Assembly: GCA_964510225.1 (NCBI GenBank)
Contig: CAZEAN010000131.1
Span: 1 to 15,758, forward strand
Source: CAZEAN01 sp964510225
GTDB taxonomy: Bacteria > Planctomycetota > Planctomycetia > Isosphaerales > Isosphaeraceae
Reading direction: 5' to 3'
DNA length: 15,758 bases
Numbering within the stretch: position 1 is the stretch's first letter; every line of letters begins with the position of its first letter. Below are positions 1-7,226 of the stretch, piece by piece. The notes beneath the pieces were generated by a model that saw nothing but the letters and a program-made list of their open reading frames with translations, was not told where the DNA came from and ran no database searches. Position numbers and translations under genes: made by a program.

Positions 1-35
1 GTCCGATACGAGCTAATCGCATGAAACTTCGTTAA

Positions 36-215
36 AACGGTTACAGTAGAATTAGCAAACTCGCAAAACTTCGGGCTGATAACGAGCAGCAACGTCTGGA
101 GTCACTCAATAAAATCCGTAGCTTTCAAAATGATCGAAGTATTCATCTTGAATTCTTCGGCTACCATGACCTTGCGGAGCTTCCGTCGGATGCTCTCCGA
201 AACAATGAAGAGTAA
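36..215 (+). pseudogene. C-terminal remnant of an unidentified gene
   Basis: One frame reads about 59 codons and ends at a TAA at 213-215. The predicted peptide is hydrophilic and protein-like, with residues such as KLRADNEQQRLES and a tail ending LPSDALRNNEE. An in-frame TAA lies just upstream at 33-35, the other two plus frames are also stopped within the first 25 bases, and no ATG, GTG or TTG occurs in the open part. It is therefore either a decayed gene tail or chance. I do not recognise the family. Confidence 0.25.
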
Positions 216-243
216 GAGTGGTTCATTGAGTGGCTTCCACCCT

Positions 244-299
244 GTCTAGCGAATGACCCGAATTGGCGCTGTGTCTAGCGAACCTCCAGATTCGCTAGA
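244..299. repeat. 10-bp direct repeat with a 9-bp inverted copy
   Basis: GTCTAGCGAA occurs at 244-253 and again at 273-282, spaced by 29 bases start to start. A reverse-complement copy of its last nine bases, TTCGCTAGA, follows at 291-299. The second copy and the inverted copy form a perfect 9-bp stem with the 8-base loop CCTCCAGA. It could be a small terminator-like hairpin, a protein-binding site or the scar of a small mobile element. No T-run follows it. Confidence 0.4.
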
Positions 300-587
300 G
301 AGGTCCTCGGAATTGCTACCGGACGCTCTGTTTGCTGTCCATCCCCGTGCACTCCGGAAGGTCGTCTTCGGCCCTCTGAGCGATGGGTCATCGATGCCGT
401 TGATTCCAGGGCATGATGATCCGAGTCGGAGCGATTAGCCAGCAAGCTCGGGCGGCCTTCACGACACGGACTCGGTACAGTTACAACCTTTGCTGCTGAG
501 TACGGACCCTCCGGATCAAGCCCGCTCAGGGTCGTTGGCAACAGCGATCCCCCGCGTTGTCCACCGGTCTGAGCGATCACCATTGGA

Positions 588-615
588 GCTGGTCTGAATG
601 ATTCCATCGACCAGC
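588..615 (-). terminator. Stem-loop downstream of the epimerase gene
   Basis: A perfect 7-bp stem (GCTGGTC at 588-594, GACCAGC at 609-615) encloses a 14-base loop that can itself pair GAAT with ATTC. It lies about 75-100 bases past the stop of the epimerase gene on the minus strand. There is no U-tract, so an intrinsic terminator is only a possibility; a transcript-end stabilising hairpin would look the same. Confidence 0.25.
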
Positions 616-687
616 CATTCAACCTGCGCGAGACACCACCCAGAATCTAGCAGATTTATTTGTGAACTATTGTGCTGGATCTCGATC

Positions 688-1656
688 TCAATCCTTGGCG
701 GTCTGCTGCTCGTTGAGGACATCGGCAAGGATCTGGTCAAGGTTTCGACTCGGTCGATAGCCGATCAGTTGCTCAATCTTCTCTAAGGAGGGGATCCGTC
801 GTTGCATATCTTCAAACCCAGACGTATACGCTTCTTCGTAAGGAATCGTTCGGATCGTGCTGCGATCACCGGTCAAGGCACAGACACGTTCAGCTAACTG
901 CATAATTGTCACTTCTTGGTCATTACCAATATTAAAGACCTCACCGCGTGCTTGAGGGTGGTGGATCAGTTGAATGATTGCATCGACCACGTCCAGTACG
1001 TGGGCAAAGCATCGTGATTGTTGGCCGTCGCCATAGACGGTGATTGCTTCACCGGCCAATCCTTGAGCGACAAACCGAGGGATCACCATCCCGTAGCGAC
1101 CAGTCTGTCGGGGGCCGACCGTGTTGAAAAGCCGGGCGACTACGACGGGGAGTCGGGCTTCGTGCCAGTGGGCCAAGGTCAGGAATTCGTCGAGCATCTT
1201 GGCGCCCGCGTAGGCCCAGCGGCGGGTCGTGGTCGGGCCGAGCACGACGTCGGCTTCTTCCCGGAACGGGACTTGATTGCTCTTGCCGTAGACTTCACTT
1301 GTGGAGGTGATTAAGAACGGCCGCCGATAGCGAGCACAGGCGCGGAGGACGGTGTCGGTTCCGTTGACGATCGTCTCGATCGTACCGACCGGTTGATCGA
1401 CAACAAGCTTAACCCCAACAGCACTGGCAAGATGGAAGGTCGCGTCGGAGTCGATCACGCAACGTTCGACAACCGACGGATCGGTCACGCTGGCGACCCG
1501 GAGTTCAAAACCAGTCCGGCCCTCCAGTTGTGCCACATTGCTGAAGGAGCCGGTGCTGAGATTATCGAGGGCCAACACTTCGTGGCCATCGTTCAGAAGT
1601 CGCTCACAGAGATAGCTGCCGATGAACCCGGCGCCTCCGGTGACGAGGTATCTCAT
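688..1656 (-). CDS. NAD-dependent epimerase/dehydratase (extended SDR family)
   Basis: A 322-residue nucleotide-sugar epimerase, decarboxylase or dehydratase. The NAD-binding motif GGAGFIG is at residues 7-13, the strand-2 acid is D31 in LALDN, the serine region STSEVYG is at 118-124, and the catalytic pair Y149-x3-K153 lies in YAGAK. ARLFNTVGPRQ (174-184) and VYGDGQQSRCFAHVLDV (207-223) are the substrate-side motifs typical of UDP-glucose 4-epimerase and UDP-glucuronate decarboxylase relatives. The start at 1656 puts the Rossmann motif at the usual distance from the N-terminus; a GTG start at 1725 would add 23 residues and overlap the stop of the HNH gene. The gap to that gene is 61 bases on the same strand, so co-transcription is possible. 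Motifs do not settle the exact sugar; a role in surface glycan precursor synthesis is inferred. Confidence 0.87.
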   Translation of the reverse strand: MRYLVTGGAGFIGSYLCERLLNDGHEVLALDNLSTGSFSNVAQLEGRTGFELRVASVTDPSVVERCVIDSDATFHLASAVGVKLVVDQPVGTIETIVNGTDTVLRACARYRRPFLITSTSEVYGKSNQVPFREEADVVLGPTTTRRWAYAGAKMLDEFLTLAHWHEARLPVVVARLFNTVGPRQTGRYGMVIPRFVAQGLAGEAITVYGDGQQSRCFAHVLDVVDAIIQLIHHPQARGEVFNIGNDQEVTIMQLAERVCALTGDRSTIRTIPYEEAYTSGFEDMQRRIPSLEKIEQLIGYRPSRNLDQILADVLNEQQTAKD

Positions 1657-1717
1657 TCTTGCCCCGATCCGATCGGTCCGAGTGCGGTTGACGGTCTGGC
1701 GGAAGATCGCCCGATCA

Positions 1718-2320
1718 TTATTCACCCATGTTCAAAGCCACATTCCAGTATGCCTCGCTGATGAACTTCGACCAGCTTTCAATCCGGATGTTGGTGTAAG
1801 CATACATCGGTTTCCAGTCGGGTCGGGCGGGCTTCTTCTTGAGTTTCATGTTTGCCTGCTCAGGAGTCCGATTGGCCTTCTTCGAATTGCAACGGACACA
1901 AGCGAGGACACAATTCTCCCAAGATGAGACGCCTCCGAGCGAGCGCGGGAGGACGTGGTCGATCGTGAGTTCGGACGTCCCTGGACGGATCCCGCAGTAC
2001 TGACAGGTTGAATGGTCGCGTTTGAAGATATTCCGTCGGCTGAAGGTGACGGTGGATTCGCGATAGCGATCGTAACGCGTGAGCGTAATAACCTCAGGGA
2101 CTCGGAGTCGGAACCGGACCGAGCGGATGAACGGTTCACCATGCTTCGGCTGGAGCTTGGCCCAATCCGACCAGGTGTAGAGCTGGAAGCTCTCGGGGTC
2201 GACGACGCGTGCCGACTCGTTCCAGAGCATGACGAGTGCTCGGGCGACGGTCGCGACGTTGACCGGCTGCCAGTTCCGGTTGAGCACAAGAGTTGGGTGG
2301 TCGAGAACTGCGGCGTTCAT
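1718..2320 (-). CDS. HNH endonuclease family protein
   Basis: A 200-residue protein with a C-terminal HNH (McrA-like) nuclease fold. Two CxxC pairs, C106/C109 and C141/C144, should hold a structural zinc. The metal-binding active site is formed by D121-H122 in TIDHVLPRS, N136 in SWENC and N145 in RCNSKKANRTPEQA. The N-terminal half begins with a conserved-looking VLNRNWQPVNV segment and lacks the HNH signature. The ATG at 2320 has a good ribosome binding site (GAGAGGA, about nine bases upstream); an upstream extension to 2440 reads through non-conserved Arg/Pro-rich sequence. No methyltransferase or specificity gene is adjacent, so it is not part of a visible restriction system. Solitary proteins of this type are widespread; the substrate is unknown. 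Confidence 0.87.
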   Translation of the reverse strand: MNAAVLDHPTLVLNRNWQPVNVATVARALVMLWNESARVVDPESFQLYTWSDWAKLQPKHGEPFIRSVRFRLRVPEVITLTRYDRYRESTVTFSRRNIFKRDHSTCQYCGIRPGTSELTIDHVLPRSLGGVSSWENCVLACVRCNSKKANRTPEQANMKLKKKPARPDWKPMYAYTNIRIESWSKFISEAYWNVALNMGE

Positions 2321-2537
2321 GCGTCGTAATCCTCTCGATGTGGCGGGACCGGGTTCATGTGCGATGAAACTCGGTCGAGCCCAAATCGAGGGCCCGACGC
2401 TCCTATGGCTGTAAGGGCGTTGCGTAGGGCGATCGACCATTGAAGGTCATTTGTACTATTATGACACGAGAGCCATACCCTGCTGCAACTCTCTTCTCAC
2501 CCAAGAGACACGCCCTCTTGCTTTCTTGGTTCGCGAG

Positions 2538-2558
2538 GAGCCGTCTCAGAGACGACTC
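2538..2558. promoter_or_regulatory. 21-bp near-perfect palindrome upstream of cinA
   Basis: The site reads GAG-C-CGTCTC-A-GAGACG-A-CTC. The core arms CGTCTC/GAGACG (2542-2547 and 2549-2554) are perfect around a central A, and the outer GAG/CTC arms also pair, with one mismatched pair between. It lies 40-60 bases before the cinA start in the 277-base divergent gap between cinA and the HNH gene. The odd-length dyad is typical of a dimeric repressor operator. As RNA it would need to open to a three-base loop (CAG). No regulator is identifiable in the window. Confidence 0.45.
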
Positions 2559-2597
2559 AATCGCCCTGCAGACGCTGTAAGTGAAGGATGACAAGGC

Positions 2598-3854
2598 ATG
2601 CATGCCGAACTCTTGATCATTGGGTCCGAGCTGACGAGCGGCGAGAAGCTCGACACCAACGGCCAGTGGCTTTGTCAACGGTTGGCGGACCTCGGCGTGC
2701 CTGTCCGGTTCTCAACCCTGCTCGGTGACAACTTGCAAGATAACGTGAATGCGTTCCAGACCGCGGCCGATCGCTCCGATGTCGTGGTGACAAGCGGCGG
2801 CCTTGGTCCCACGCAAGACGATCTGACCCGCGAAGCGTTGGCCAAGGCAGCCGGTGTTGGTCTCGTCGAAGACACTGAGGCCTTACGCGCTATTGAAGCG
2901 ATGTTCCGACGTCGGAATCGAGAGATGCCCGACCGAAATCGGGTGCAAGCCTTGATCCCACTTGGAGCTACGATCATTCGAAATGACCACGGAACGGCTC
3001 CGGGGATCTGGCTCCGGACGGGAAGAGCGTCCATTGCCTGCTTGCCCGGAGTCCCTCGAGAACTCAAAGCGATGTTTGACGAGCAGGTTGCTCCGAGGGT
3101 CCGAGCGTTGCTGCCCGAGTCTCGGACCGTCGTCCGGCGTGTGATCAACATCTTTGGCAAGGGTGAATCGGAAGTCGAGGCGATGGCCCCCGATATTACC
3201 GCTCGTGGACGGATTCCCGAGGTCGGGATCACGGCCTCTGATGCGACAATCAGCCTCCGGATCTGTGGCGAGGGTTCCGATGAAGCCAAGGCCCGGGACG
3301 CGATTGAGTCGACAGCGGCGCTGATTTACGAGCGATTCGGGAACTTGATTGTAGGCGAAGGAGATGAGAATGTCACCGAAGGACTTGTCCGTGAGTTGCA
3401 GCGGTCTAAGTCGACGATCTCGACCGCGGAATCTTGCACCGGGGGCTTGATTGCCCAACGGCTGACCTTGGTTCCCGGCATTAGTGCGTTCTTCCCTGGT
3501 GGGTTGGTGACCTACTCCGTCGAGTCCAAGGTTGAGTTGCTTGGTCTCCCTCGAGAACTGATTGAAACGCATGGCGTTGTCTCGGCAGAGGTTGCCGAAG
3601 CGATGGCGATCAATGTTCGGAACAAGTTTGGAACCGATATGGCTCTTTCATCGACCGGGGTTGCTGGCCCTGGCGGCGGCACTCCCAAAACTCCCGTTGG
3701 CACCGTTTACATTGCCCTCGCCACGGCGCAAGGTTCTCGATCCGAGCGACTCGATCTCGGCGCATTCCGACCTCGATCAGTGATCCAATCCTGGGCGACC
3801 AAGTTTGCGCATAACCTCGCCCGGCTCGAACTACTCGACGAGGAAGGAGACTGA
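2598..3854 (+). CDS. cinA: CinA family protein: NMN amidohydrolase / ADP-ribose pyrophosphatase
   Basis: A full-length two-domain CinA of 418 residues. The N-terminal MoCF/COG1058 domain (about 1-170) starts with AELLIIGSELTSG and carries TSGGLGPTQDD at 65-75 and PGVPRELKAMF at 150-160. The C-terminal PncC-type deamidase domain (about 255-415) carries AESCTGG at 277-283, YSVESK at 306-311 and GVAGPGGGTPKTPVGTVY at 354-371. In this family the C-terminal domain deamidates nicotinamide mononucleotide for NAD salvage and the N-terminal domain can hydrolyse ADP-ribose; it acts in the cytoplasm. The ATG at 2598 is preceded by GAAGGA about ten bases upstream. The gene diverges from the HNH gene. The old link to competence is not implied by this context. 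Confidence 0.95.
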   Translation: MHAELLIIGSELTSGEKLDTNGQWLCQRLADLGVPVRFSTLLGDNLQDNVNAFQTAADRSDVVVTSGGLGPTQDDLTREALAKAAGVGLVEDTEALRAIEAMFRRRNREMPDRNRVQALIPLGATIIRNDHGTAPGIWLRTGRASIACLPGVPRELKAMFDEQVAPRVRALLPESRTVVRRVINIFGKGESEVEAMAPDITARGRIPEVGITASDATISLRICGEGSDEAKARDAIESTAALIYERFGNLIVGEGDENVTEGLVRELQRSKSTISTAESCTGGLIAQRLTLVPGISAFFPGGLVTYSVESKVELLGLPRELIETHGVVSAEVAEAMAINVRNKFGTDMALSSTGVAGPGGGTPKTPVGTVYIALATAQGSRSERLDLGAFRPRSVIQSWATKFAHNLARLELLDEEGD

Positions 3855-3909
3855 GCAAGTCGTAACCGTCAAGCGAAAGACATCTTGCGGGGCTTGGTAG
3901 CATCGGTGG

Positions 3910-3953
3910 GGGGCGAGCAGGCCTACCTTACGCCTGGTTGGCTGCTCATCCCC
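3910..3953 (+). terminator. Imperfect hairpin downstream of cinA
   Basis: GGGG-c-GAGCAG (3910-3920) can pair with CTGCTC-at-CCCC (3942-3953), giving ten pairs with a small internal bulge. It begins 56 bases after the cinA stop. An alternative inner stem CAGGC/GCCTG overlaps the same arm. No T-run follows, so it would be a Rho-assisted or non-canonical terminator at best. Confidence 0.3.
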
Positions 3954-4129
3954 GGGCTCTACGGAAGGTCGCGTCCTGATCCGTACTGATGAGACATGGA
4001 TTTAATAGATTCCGAGCGTTATCATCCAAGTTGAAGTGAGTTGTCCGCAAGATCGCCGCGATCTTGTCGTTATGGCCACGCTTCACGATTCGAGCGTCGT
4101 TCGCAAGACGGTCACAGAGGTTCTGGCCC

Positions 4130-5470
4130 ATGAGTCGTCCGATCGTTCACGAGGGGGGGGCCCACCCGGGCCAGACGGCCGCCGTCGGTCGGGAGGTTCC
4201 GGCGTTTGACGTCGACTATCTGCTCGTCGTCAACATACCGTTCTACGTCGGTGGCGACGGGCATCGGTATGTCGAGCCACTTTGGGCCAAAGACATCGAG
4301 GAGCACCGGAAATACCTACCCCGCCTCTCGATCGCTGCACCAAGGTCTCGCTCCCATCCTCCCGAAAATCACAAGCGGATCTCCTCCGACGTGGGAGGCC
4401 TCCGGATCGTGGAGCTCTCTCCTCGACGGTCTCGGCTCTTCGCAGCGTTCGGCGTCGTTCCGGACGTGCTTCGACTCTGGAGGGAGATCGGGCGCGTATC
4501 GGTCGTCCACTACGGTGTGGCTGGTTGGCCTTATCCCCTCGGCTGGCTCGCCGGAGCGATCGGCTGGCTTCGGAAGAAGAAGCGAATCGTGATCGTCGAA
4601 TCCGCTCCCTGGCGTTCCGACCTCGAAGCCCGGTGGACATCACCCCGGAGGCTGGTCGCCGAAGTGAGCGAGGCGCTCGCAAAGCGATGTGTTCTGGCAG
4701 CCGACATCGCCATCTTCACCCATTCCGAGTATCGCCGATCTTTCTTCGACGATGATGAGCGGGGCTGGGTCATACCGGCATCCTGGATCGATGAGGCCGT
4801 GCTGATCACCGACGACGAGGCTCATCGCGACTGGAACGACCGCCCCGGTCCTCCGGACGCACCCATTGCGTTGGGGTTTGCGGGGAGGCTCATCGAGCAG
4901 AAGGGGATCTCGACCTTGCTCGAGGCGATCAAGATCCTGGATCGTCGCGGCGTCTCCACCACGGTCGACCTCTATGGAGCGGGCCCGCTCGAGGCCGATT
5001 GCCGACGCCTCGCCGAGCGACTTCGAGGGTCGACCCAACTTCGGGTCCGCGGCATCCTGCCATATGGACCTCCGTTCTTCGAAGCGATCCGATCCCTGCA
5101 CGCGGTACTGATCCCCAGCCTCGGAGATGAGCAGCCCAGAGTCGTCTACGACGCCTGGTCCCAAGCCGTCCCGTTCCTCGGCAGCAACACACCGGGCTTG
5201 CGCGACTGTCTCTCCAATGCCGATGCTGGCGAACTCGTTCCGCCAGGGAATCCCTCCGCCCTTGCCGATGCGATCGAGCGATTGGCCGCCGATCCGAGTC
5301 GGCTCCGGACACTTGGCATGGCCGGCTTGTCCGGGGCGAGGTCACTGACCCACCAGGAAATGCATCGACGACGACGACGCATCTTCGCCGAAGTCCTCGA
5401 GCAGCAGGCGGTCGCTGCCGACGAGTCCTCGGGAGCGATCCCGCCGGCCAACTCCGGGCAACCGACCTGA
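4130..5470 (+). CDS. Glycosyltransferase, GT4-like (GT-B fold)
   Basis: A 446-residue GT-B glycosyltransferase that probably transfers a sugar from a nucleotide donor at the inner face of the membrane. The C-terminal donor-binding half shows FAGRLIEQKGISTLLEAI (250-267), VDLYGAGPLEAD (279-290), and a nucleotide-site loop IPSLGDEQPRVVYDAWSQ at 328-345. In that loop the usual E-x7-E pair of the family appears as D333-x7-D341. The acceptor half includes HYGVAGWPYPLGWLAG (128-142), which may dip into the membrane surface. The ATG at 4130 has AGAGG at 4116-4120, nine bases away. A TTG start at 4064 would add 22 residues without family pattern. The N-terminus contains a run of seven G residues in the DNA. 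It converges on the methyltransferase with only 38 bases between the stops. Confidence 0.88.
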   Translation: MSRPIVHEGGAHPGQTAAVGREVPAFDVDYLLVVNIPFYVGGDGHRYVEPLWAKDIEEHRKYLPRLSIAAPRSRSHPPENHKRISSDVGGLRIVELSPRRSRLFAAFGVVPDVLRLWREIGRVSVVHYGVAGWPYPLGWLAGAIGWLRKKKRIVIVESAPWRSDLEARWTSPRRLVAEVSEALAKRCVLAADIAIFTHSEYRRSFFDDDERGWVIPASWIDEAVLITDDEAHRDWNDRPGPPDAPIALGFAGRLIEQKGISTLLEAIKILDRRGVSTTVDLYGAGPLEADCRRLAERLRGSTQLRVRGILPYGPPFFEAIRSLHAVLIPSLGDEQPRVVYDAWSQAVPFLGSNTPGLRDCLSNADAGELVPPGNPSALADAIERLAADPSRLRTLGMAGLSGARSLTHQEMHRRRRRIFAEVLEQQAVAADESSGAIPPANSGQPT

Positions 5471-5508
5471 CCGTCACGGGAATCGAACGACGACGTCATC
5501 TTCTGGTC

Positions 5509-6441
5509 TCAGCCCACAGCTCGTGATGCAACTTCGGGAGAGACACCGAAGGTCGCGACGAGCGCTTCGCCGCGGTCGTCGACGTGGCTGCGTCGAGCCA
5601 AGGAGTTGGCCAATGGTGCCGTCAGCCCCAACCCCAGGGTGAGCCGCATCGGGACCAGAGCGTAACGGCGGAGCCAGCGGCACAACTCCCCTTGGACATG
5701 GCGGCCGATCGATTCTGTTTCGACGGATCGGAGCGAGAGACCGGCCCGCTCGCTGGCGGCCTGGAGACTTCCCCGTCGGAAGTGATGGAGATGACGTGGC
5801 GGGTCGAGCGCCGACCAACATCGCCCCACGAGATGCCGGACCATCGAATCATAGTTCGGCACACCGACGACCAGACAGCCATCGGGCTTCATGACCCTGC
5901 GGCACTCGCGAAGCAAGGCAATGGGGTCCGGGGCGTGTTCCAAGACATGGTACATCGAGACGACGTCGAACGTCTCATCGGGCAAGCCGGCCTCCTCGAG
6001 CAGACCGTGGTGTACGTCGCAGCCGGCCTCGCGTGCACGCCGAACGGCAATCTCGCTCGGTTCGACACCCGTCGCCTCCATACCCAGGGCGGCCATCGAA
6101 GCGACCATCGTCCCGAGGCCACACCCGACATCGAGATAGCGGCCACCAGGAACGACAGGGGCGTGGTTGTACGACCCCGCCTCTTTGGCCCCGGCAACCA
6201 TCCGACGAATCTCGTCGGGACTTGGCAACTGGTCGGCAAAGACGTGGTAGTCGCTCTCGTAGAACGGAGCCAGTTCGGCCGGCTCGGGTACCGGGTTCAA
6301 GAAGACGTGGGAACACTCGGGGCACTCGACCAAACGAACGGCCAACCGAGTACCATCGGCCGCCTTCGAATCGAGCCGATCGACTTCGTGTGCCGCACTC
6401 GTCGTTGCATTGCAGGCCGGACAGGAGCTCAGATCGAGCAT
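5509..6441 (-). CDS. Class I SAM-dependent methyltransferase with N-terminal zinc ribbon
   Basis: A 310-residue protein. The N-terminal ribbon has C7-x2-C10 and C40-x2-C43, probably binding zinc. A Rossmann methyltransferase domain follows, with SAM motif I YLDVGCGLG at 102-110, the acidic residue E127 ending strand 2 (TGVEPSE), and the post-I/II block MYHVLEHAPDP at 163-173. DPPRHLHHF at 213-221 is a conserved block in the subfamily often found in polysaccharide and secondary-metabolite clusters. The last 60 residues are basic and amphipathic (RRYALVPMRLTLGLGLTAPLANSL) and may touch the membrane. The start at 6441 has AGGA about eleven bases upstream. It is convergent with the glycosyltransferase and its upstream side is truncated by an insertion sequence end at 6510, which may have replaced its promoter. 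The substrate is not known. Confidence 0.9.
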   Translation of the reverse strand: MLDLSSCPACNATTSAAHEVDRLDSKAADGTRLAVRLVECPECSHVFLNPVPEPAELAPFYESDYHVFADQLPSPDEIRRMVAGAKEAGSYNHAPVVPGGRYLDVGCGLGTMVASMAALGMEATGVEPSEIAVRRAREAGCDVHHGLLEEAGLPDETFDVVSMYHVLEHAPDPIALLRECRRVMKPDGCLVVGVPNYDSMVRHLVGRCWSALDPPRHLHHFRRGSLQAASERAGLSLRSVETESIGRHVQGELCRWLRRYALVPMRLTLGLGLTAPLANSLARRSHVDDRGEALVATFGVSPEVASRAVG

Positions 6442-6509
6442 GATGGAATAGATCCTGGATGCAACCTCATGACCAGCGGCGCGAGCCTATGGGCCATTCG
6501 AATGACTTA

Positions 6510-6724
6510 GAGCCTGTTATGGACTTTTCCGCAATCTTTTCATAATGTTATGGCATGAACACTGCAGAATGCAAGCCCTACCTCAGCGATGTCAGCGATG
6601 CCGAATGGCAGTTTCTCATCCCCTACCTCATCCTCATGCGTGAGGATGCACCGCAACGCCCTACGATCTCCGCGAAATCTTCAATGCCCTCCGATACGTC
6701 GTCAAGACGGGGTGCCAGTGGCGG
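6510..6724 (+). mobile_element. Left end of a decayed IS5-type insertion sequence
   Basis: GAGCCTGTTATGGACTT at 6510-6526 looks like the terminal inverted repeat of IS5/IS427-type elements (recalled from family knowledge). It sits 45 bases before the transposase start, the expected layout. No matching right-hand repeat of the AACAGGCTC type is found in the window, so only the left fragment survives, ending where the oppositely oriented relic begins. Confidence 0.6.
6555..6724 (+). pseudogene. IS5-family transposase, N-terminal fragment with frameshift
   Basis: The reading frame from ATG 6555 gives LSDVSDAEWQFLIPYLILMREDAPQR, the N-terminal DUF4096-type region of IS5 transposases. At about 6659-6662 a one-base loss breaks the frame. 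The family sequence resumes in the next frame as YDLREIFNALRYVVKTGCQWR up to about 6724. Similarity then stops and the DDE catalytic domain is missing. The element cannot be active. Confidence 0.8.
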
Positions 6725-7046
6725 AATTCCAGCAGGTGCTTGCGATCGCACCCCAGCTCGCGGACCATCTGGGCCGTGGGCCGCCCTGTGGCGAAGCTGT
6801 ACAGGATCATCATCAGATGAAAGAGTCGTCGGTGCGTCCCCACAGAACGGTCCCTGTCCAGGCGTTGAACACACGACCACATTCTCGGCACTGAGAGTCC
6901 AGCATCAGCTCACGGTGTCGGTGGTGGATCCACAGTCGGTGTCGCTCCCCGCGGTGGGGACACACCAGGCCTTCAGGGTGGGAAAGCTCGGCGAGCTTGC
7001 CGTAGCACGCTTCGTCGTCCAGGTAGTCGATGAGAGGGAAATCCAT
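6718..7046 (-). pseudogene. IS1595-type (ISXO2-like) transposase, N-terminal fragment
   Basis: Reading from ATG 7046 on the minus strand gives MDFPLIDYLDDEACYGKLAEL and a zinc-ribbon-like region. The first pair has decayed (CPHR instead of CPxC) while CRECGRVFNAWTGTVL is kept. A one-base loss near 6836-6843 shifts the frame. The sequence then continues as GTHRRLFHLMMILYSFATGRP...ELGCDRKHLLEFRH, the region before the catalytic core in IS1595 elements. The fragment ends at about 6718, where it runs into the IS5 fragment. The ribosome binding site AAGGAGAGG (7053-7061) is still intact. The catalytic part is absent, so the gene is dead. The family assignment rests on pattern memory. Confidence 0.72.
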
Positions 7047-7226
7047 AACAAACCTCTCCTTGCAGTCAGATGTCTCTCCCTACCGTCGAACGCTTTGGCA
7101 GCCCACCGTCAAGATGCTGAGCAGGCATTCCGCCTCATGAGCCGACCGTGGCTACTCACGGGGAACTGAATCCACGACCAACCAATGCTGGTGCGATCCA
7201 GCCCCAAGTCAGCGGAACCTCCCAGG

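Larger units (their letters stand above)
216..687. other. Gene-free stretch
   Basis: This 472-base stretch has short open frames on both strands, but none has a recognisable protein pattern, a convincing ribosome binding site or a domain. It holds the repeat/hairpin at 244-299 and a terminator-like stem at 588-615. Otherwise I see nothing in it. It could be decayed coding sequence, since it adjoins a probable gene remnant on its left. Confidence 0.5.

Noticed and set aside
275..622. Minus-strand 115-codon frame and the overlapping plus frame 253-438
   Set aside because: Both are rich in Ser, Arg and Pro without hydrophobic periodicity or motifs, overlap each other antisense, and lack clear ribosome binding sites.
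1718..2320. HNH gene as part of a restriction or defence system
   Set aside because: No methyltransferase, specificity subunit, helicase or other defence gene is adjacent; the neighbours are a sugar epimerase and cinA.
3946..4131. Minus-strand 61-codon frame upstream of the glycosyltransferase (GQNLCDRLANDARIVKRG..., LRTTHFNLDDNARNLL)
   Set aside because: It looks somewhat protein-like and has GC-rich third positions, but its ATG is the reverse complement of the glycosyltransferase start, it has no recognisable family, and its 3' part is unstructured. It may be a relic, but the support is too weak to call.
5584..6510. Plus-strand 308-codon frame
   Set aside because: It is the antisense shadow of the methyltransferase, whose motifs are unambiguous on the other strand.
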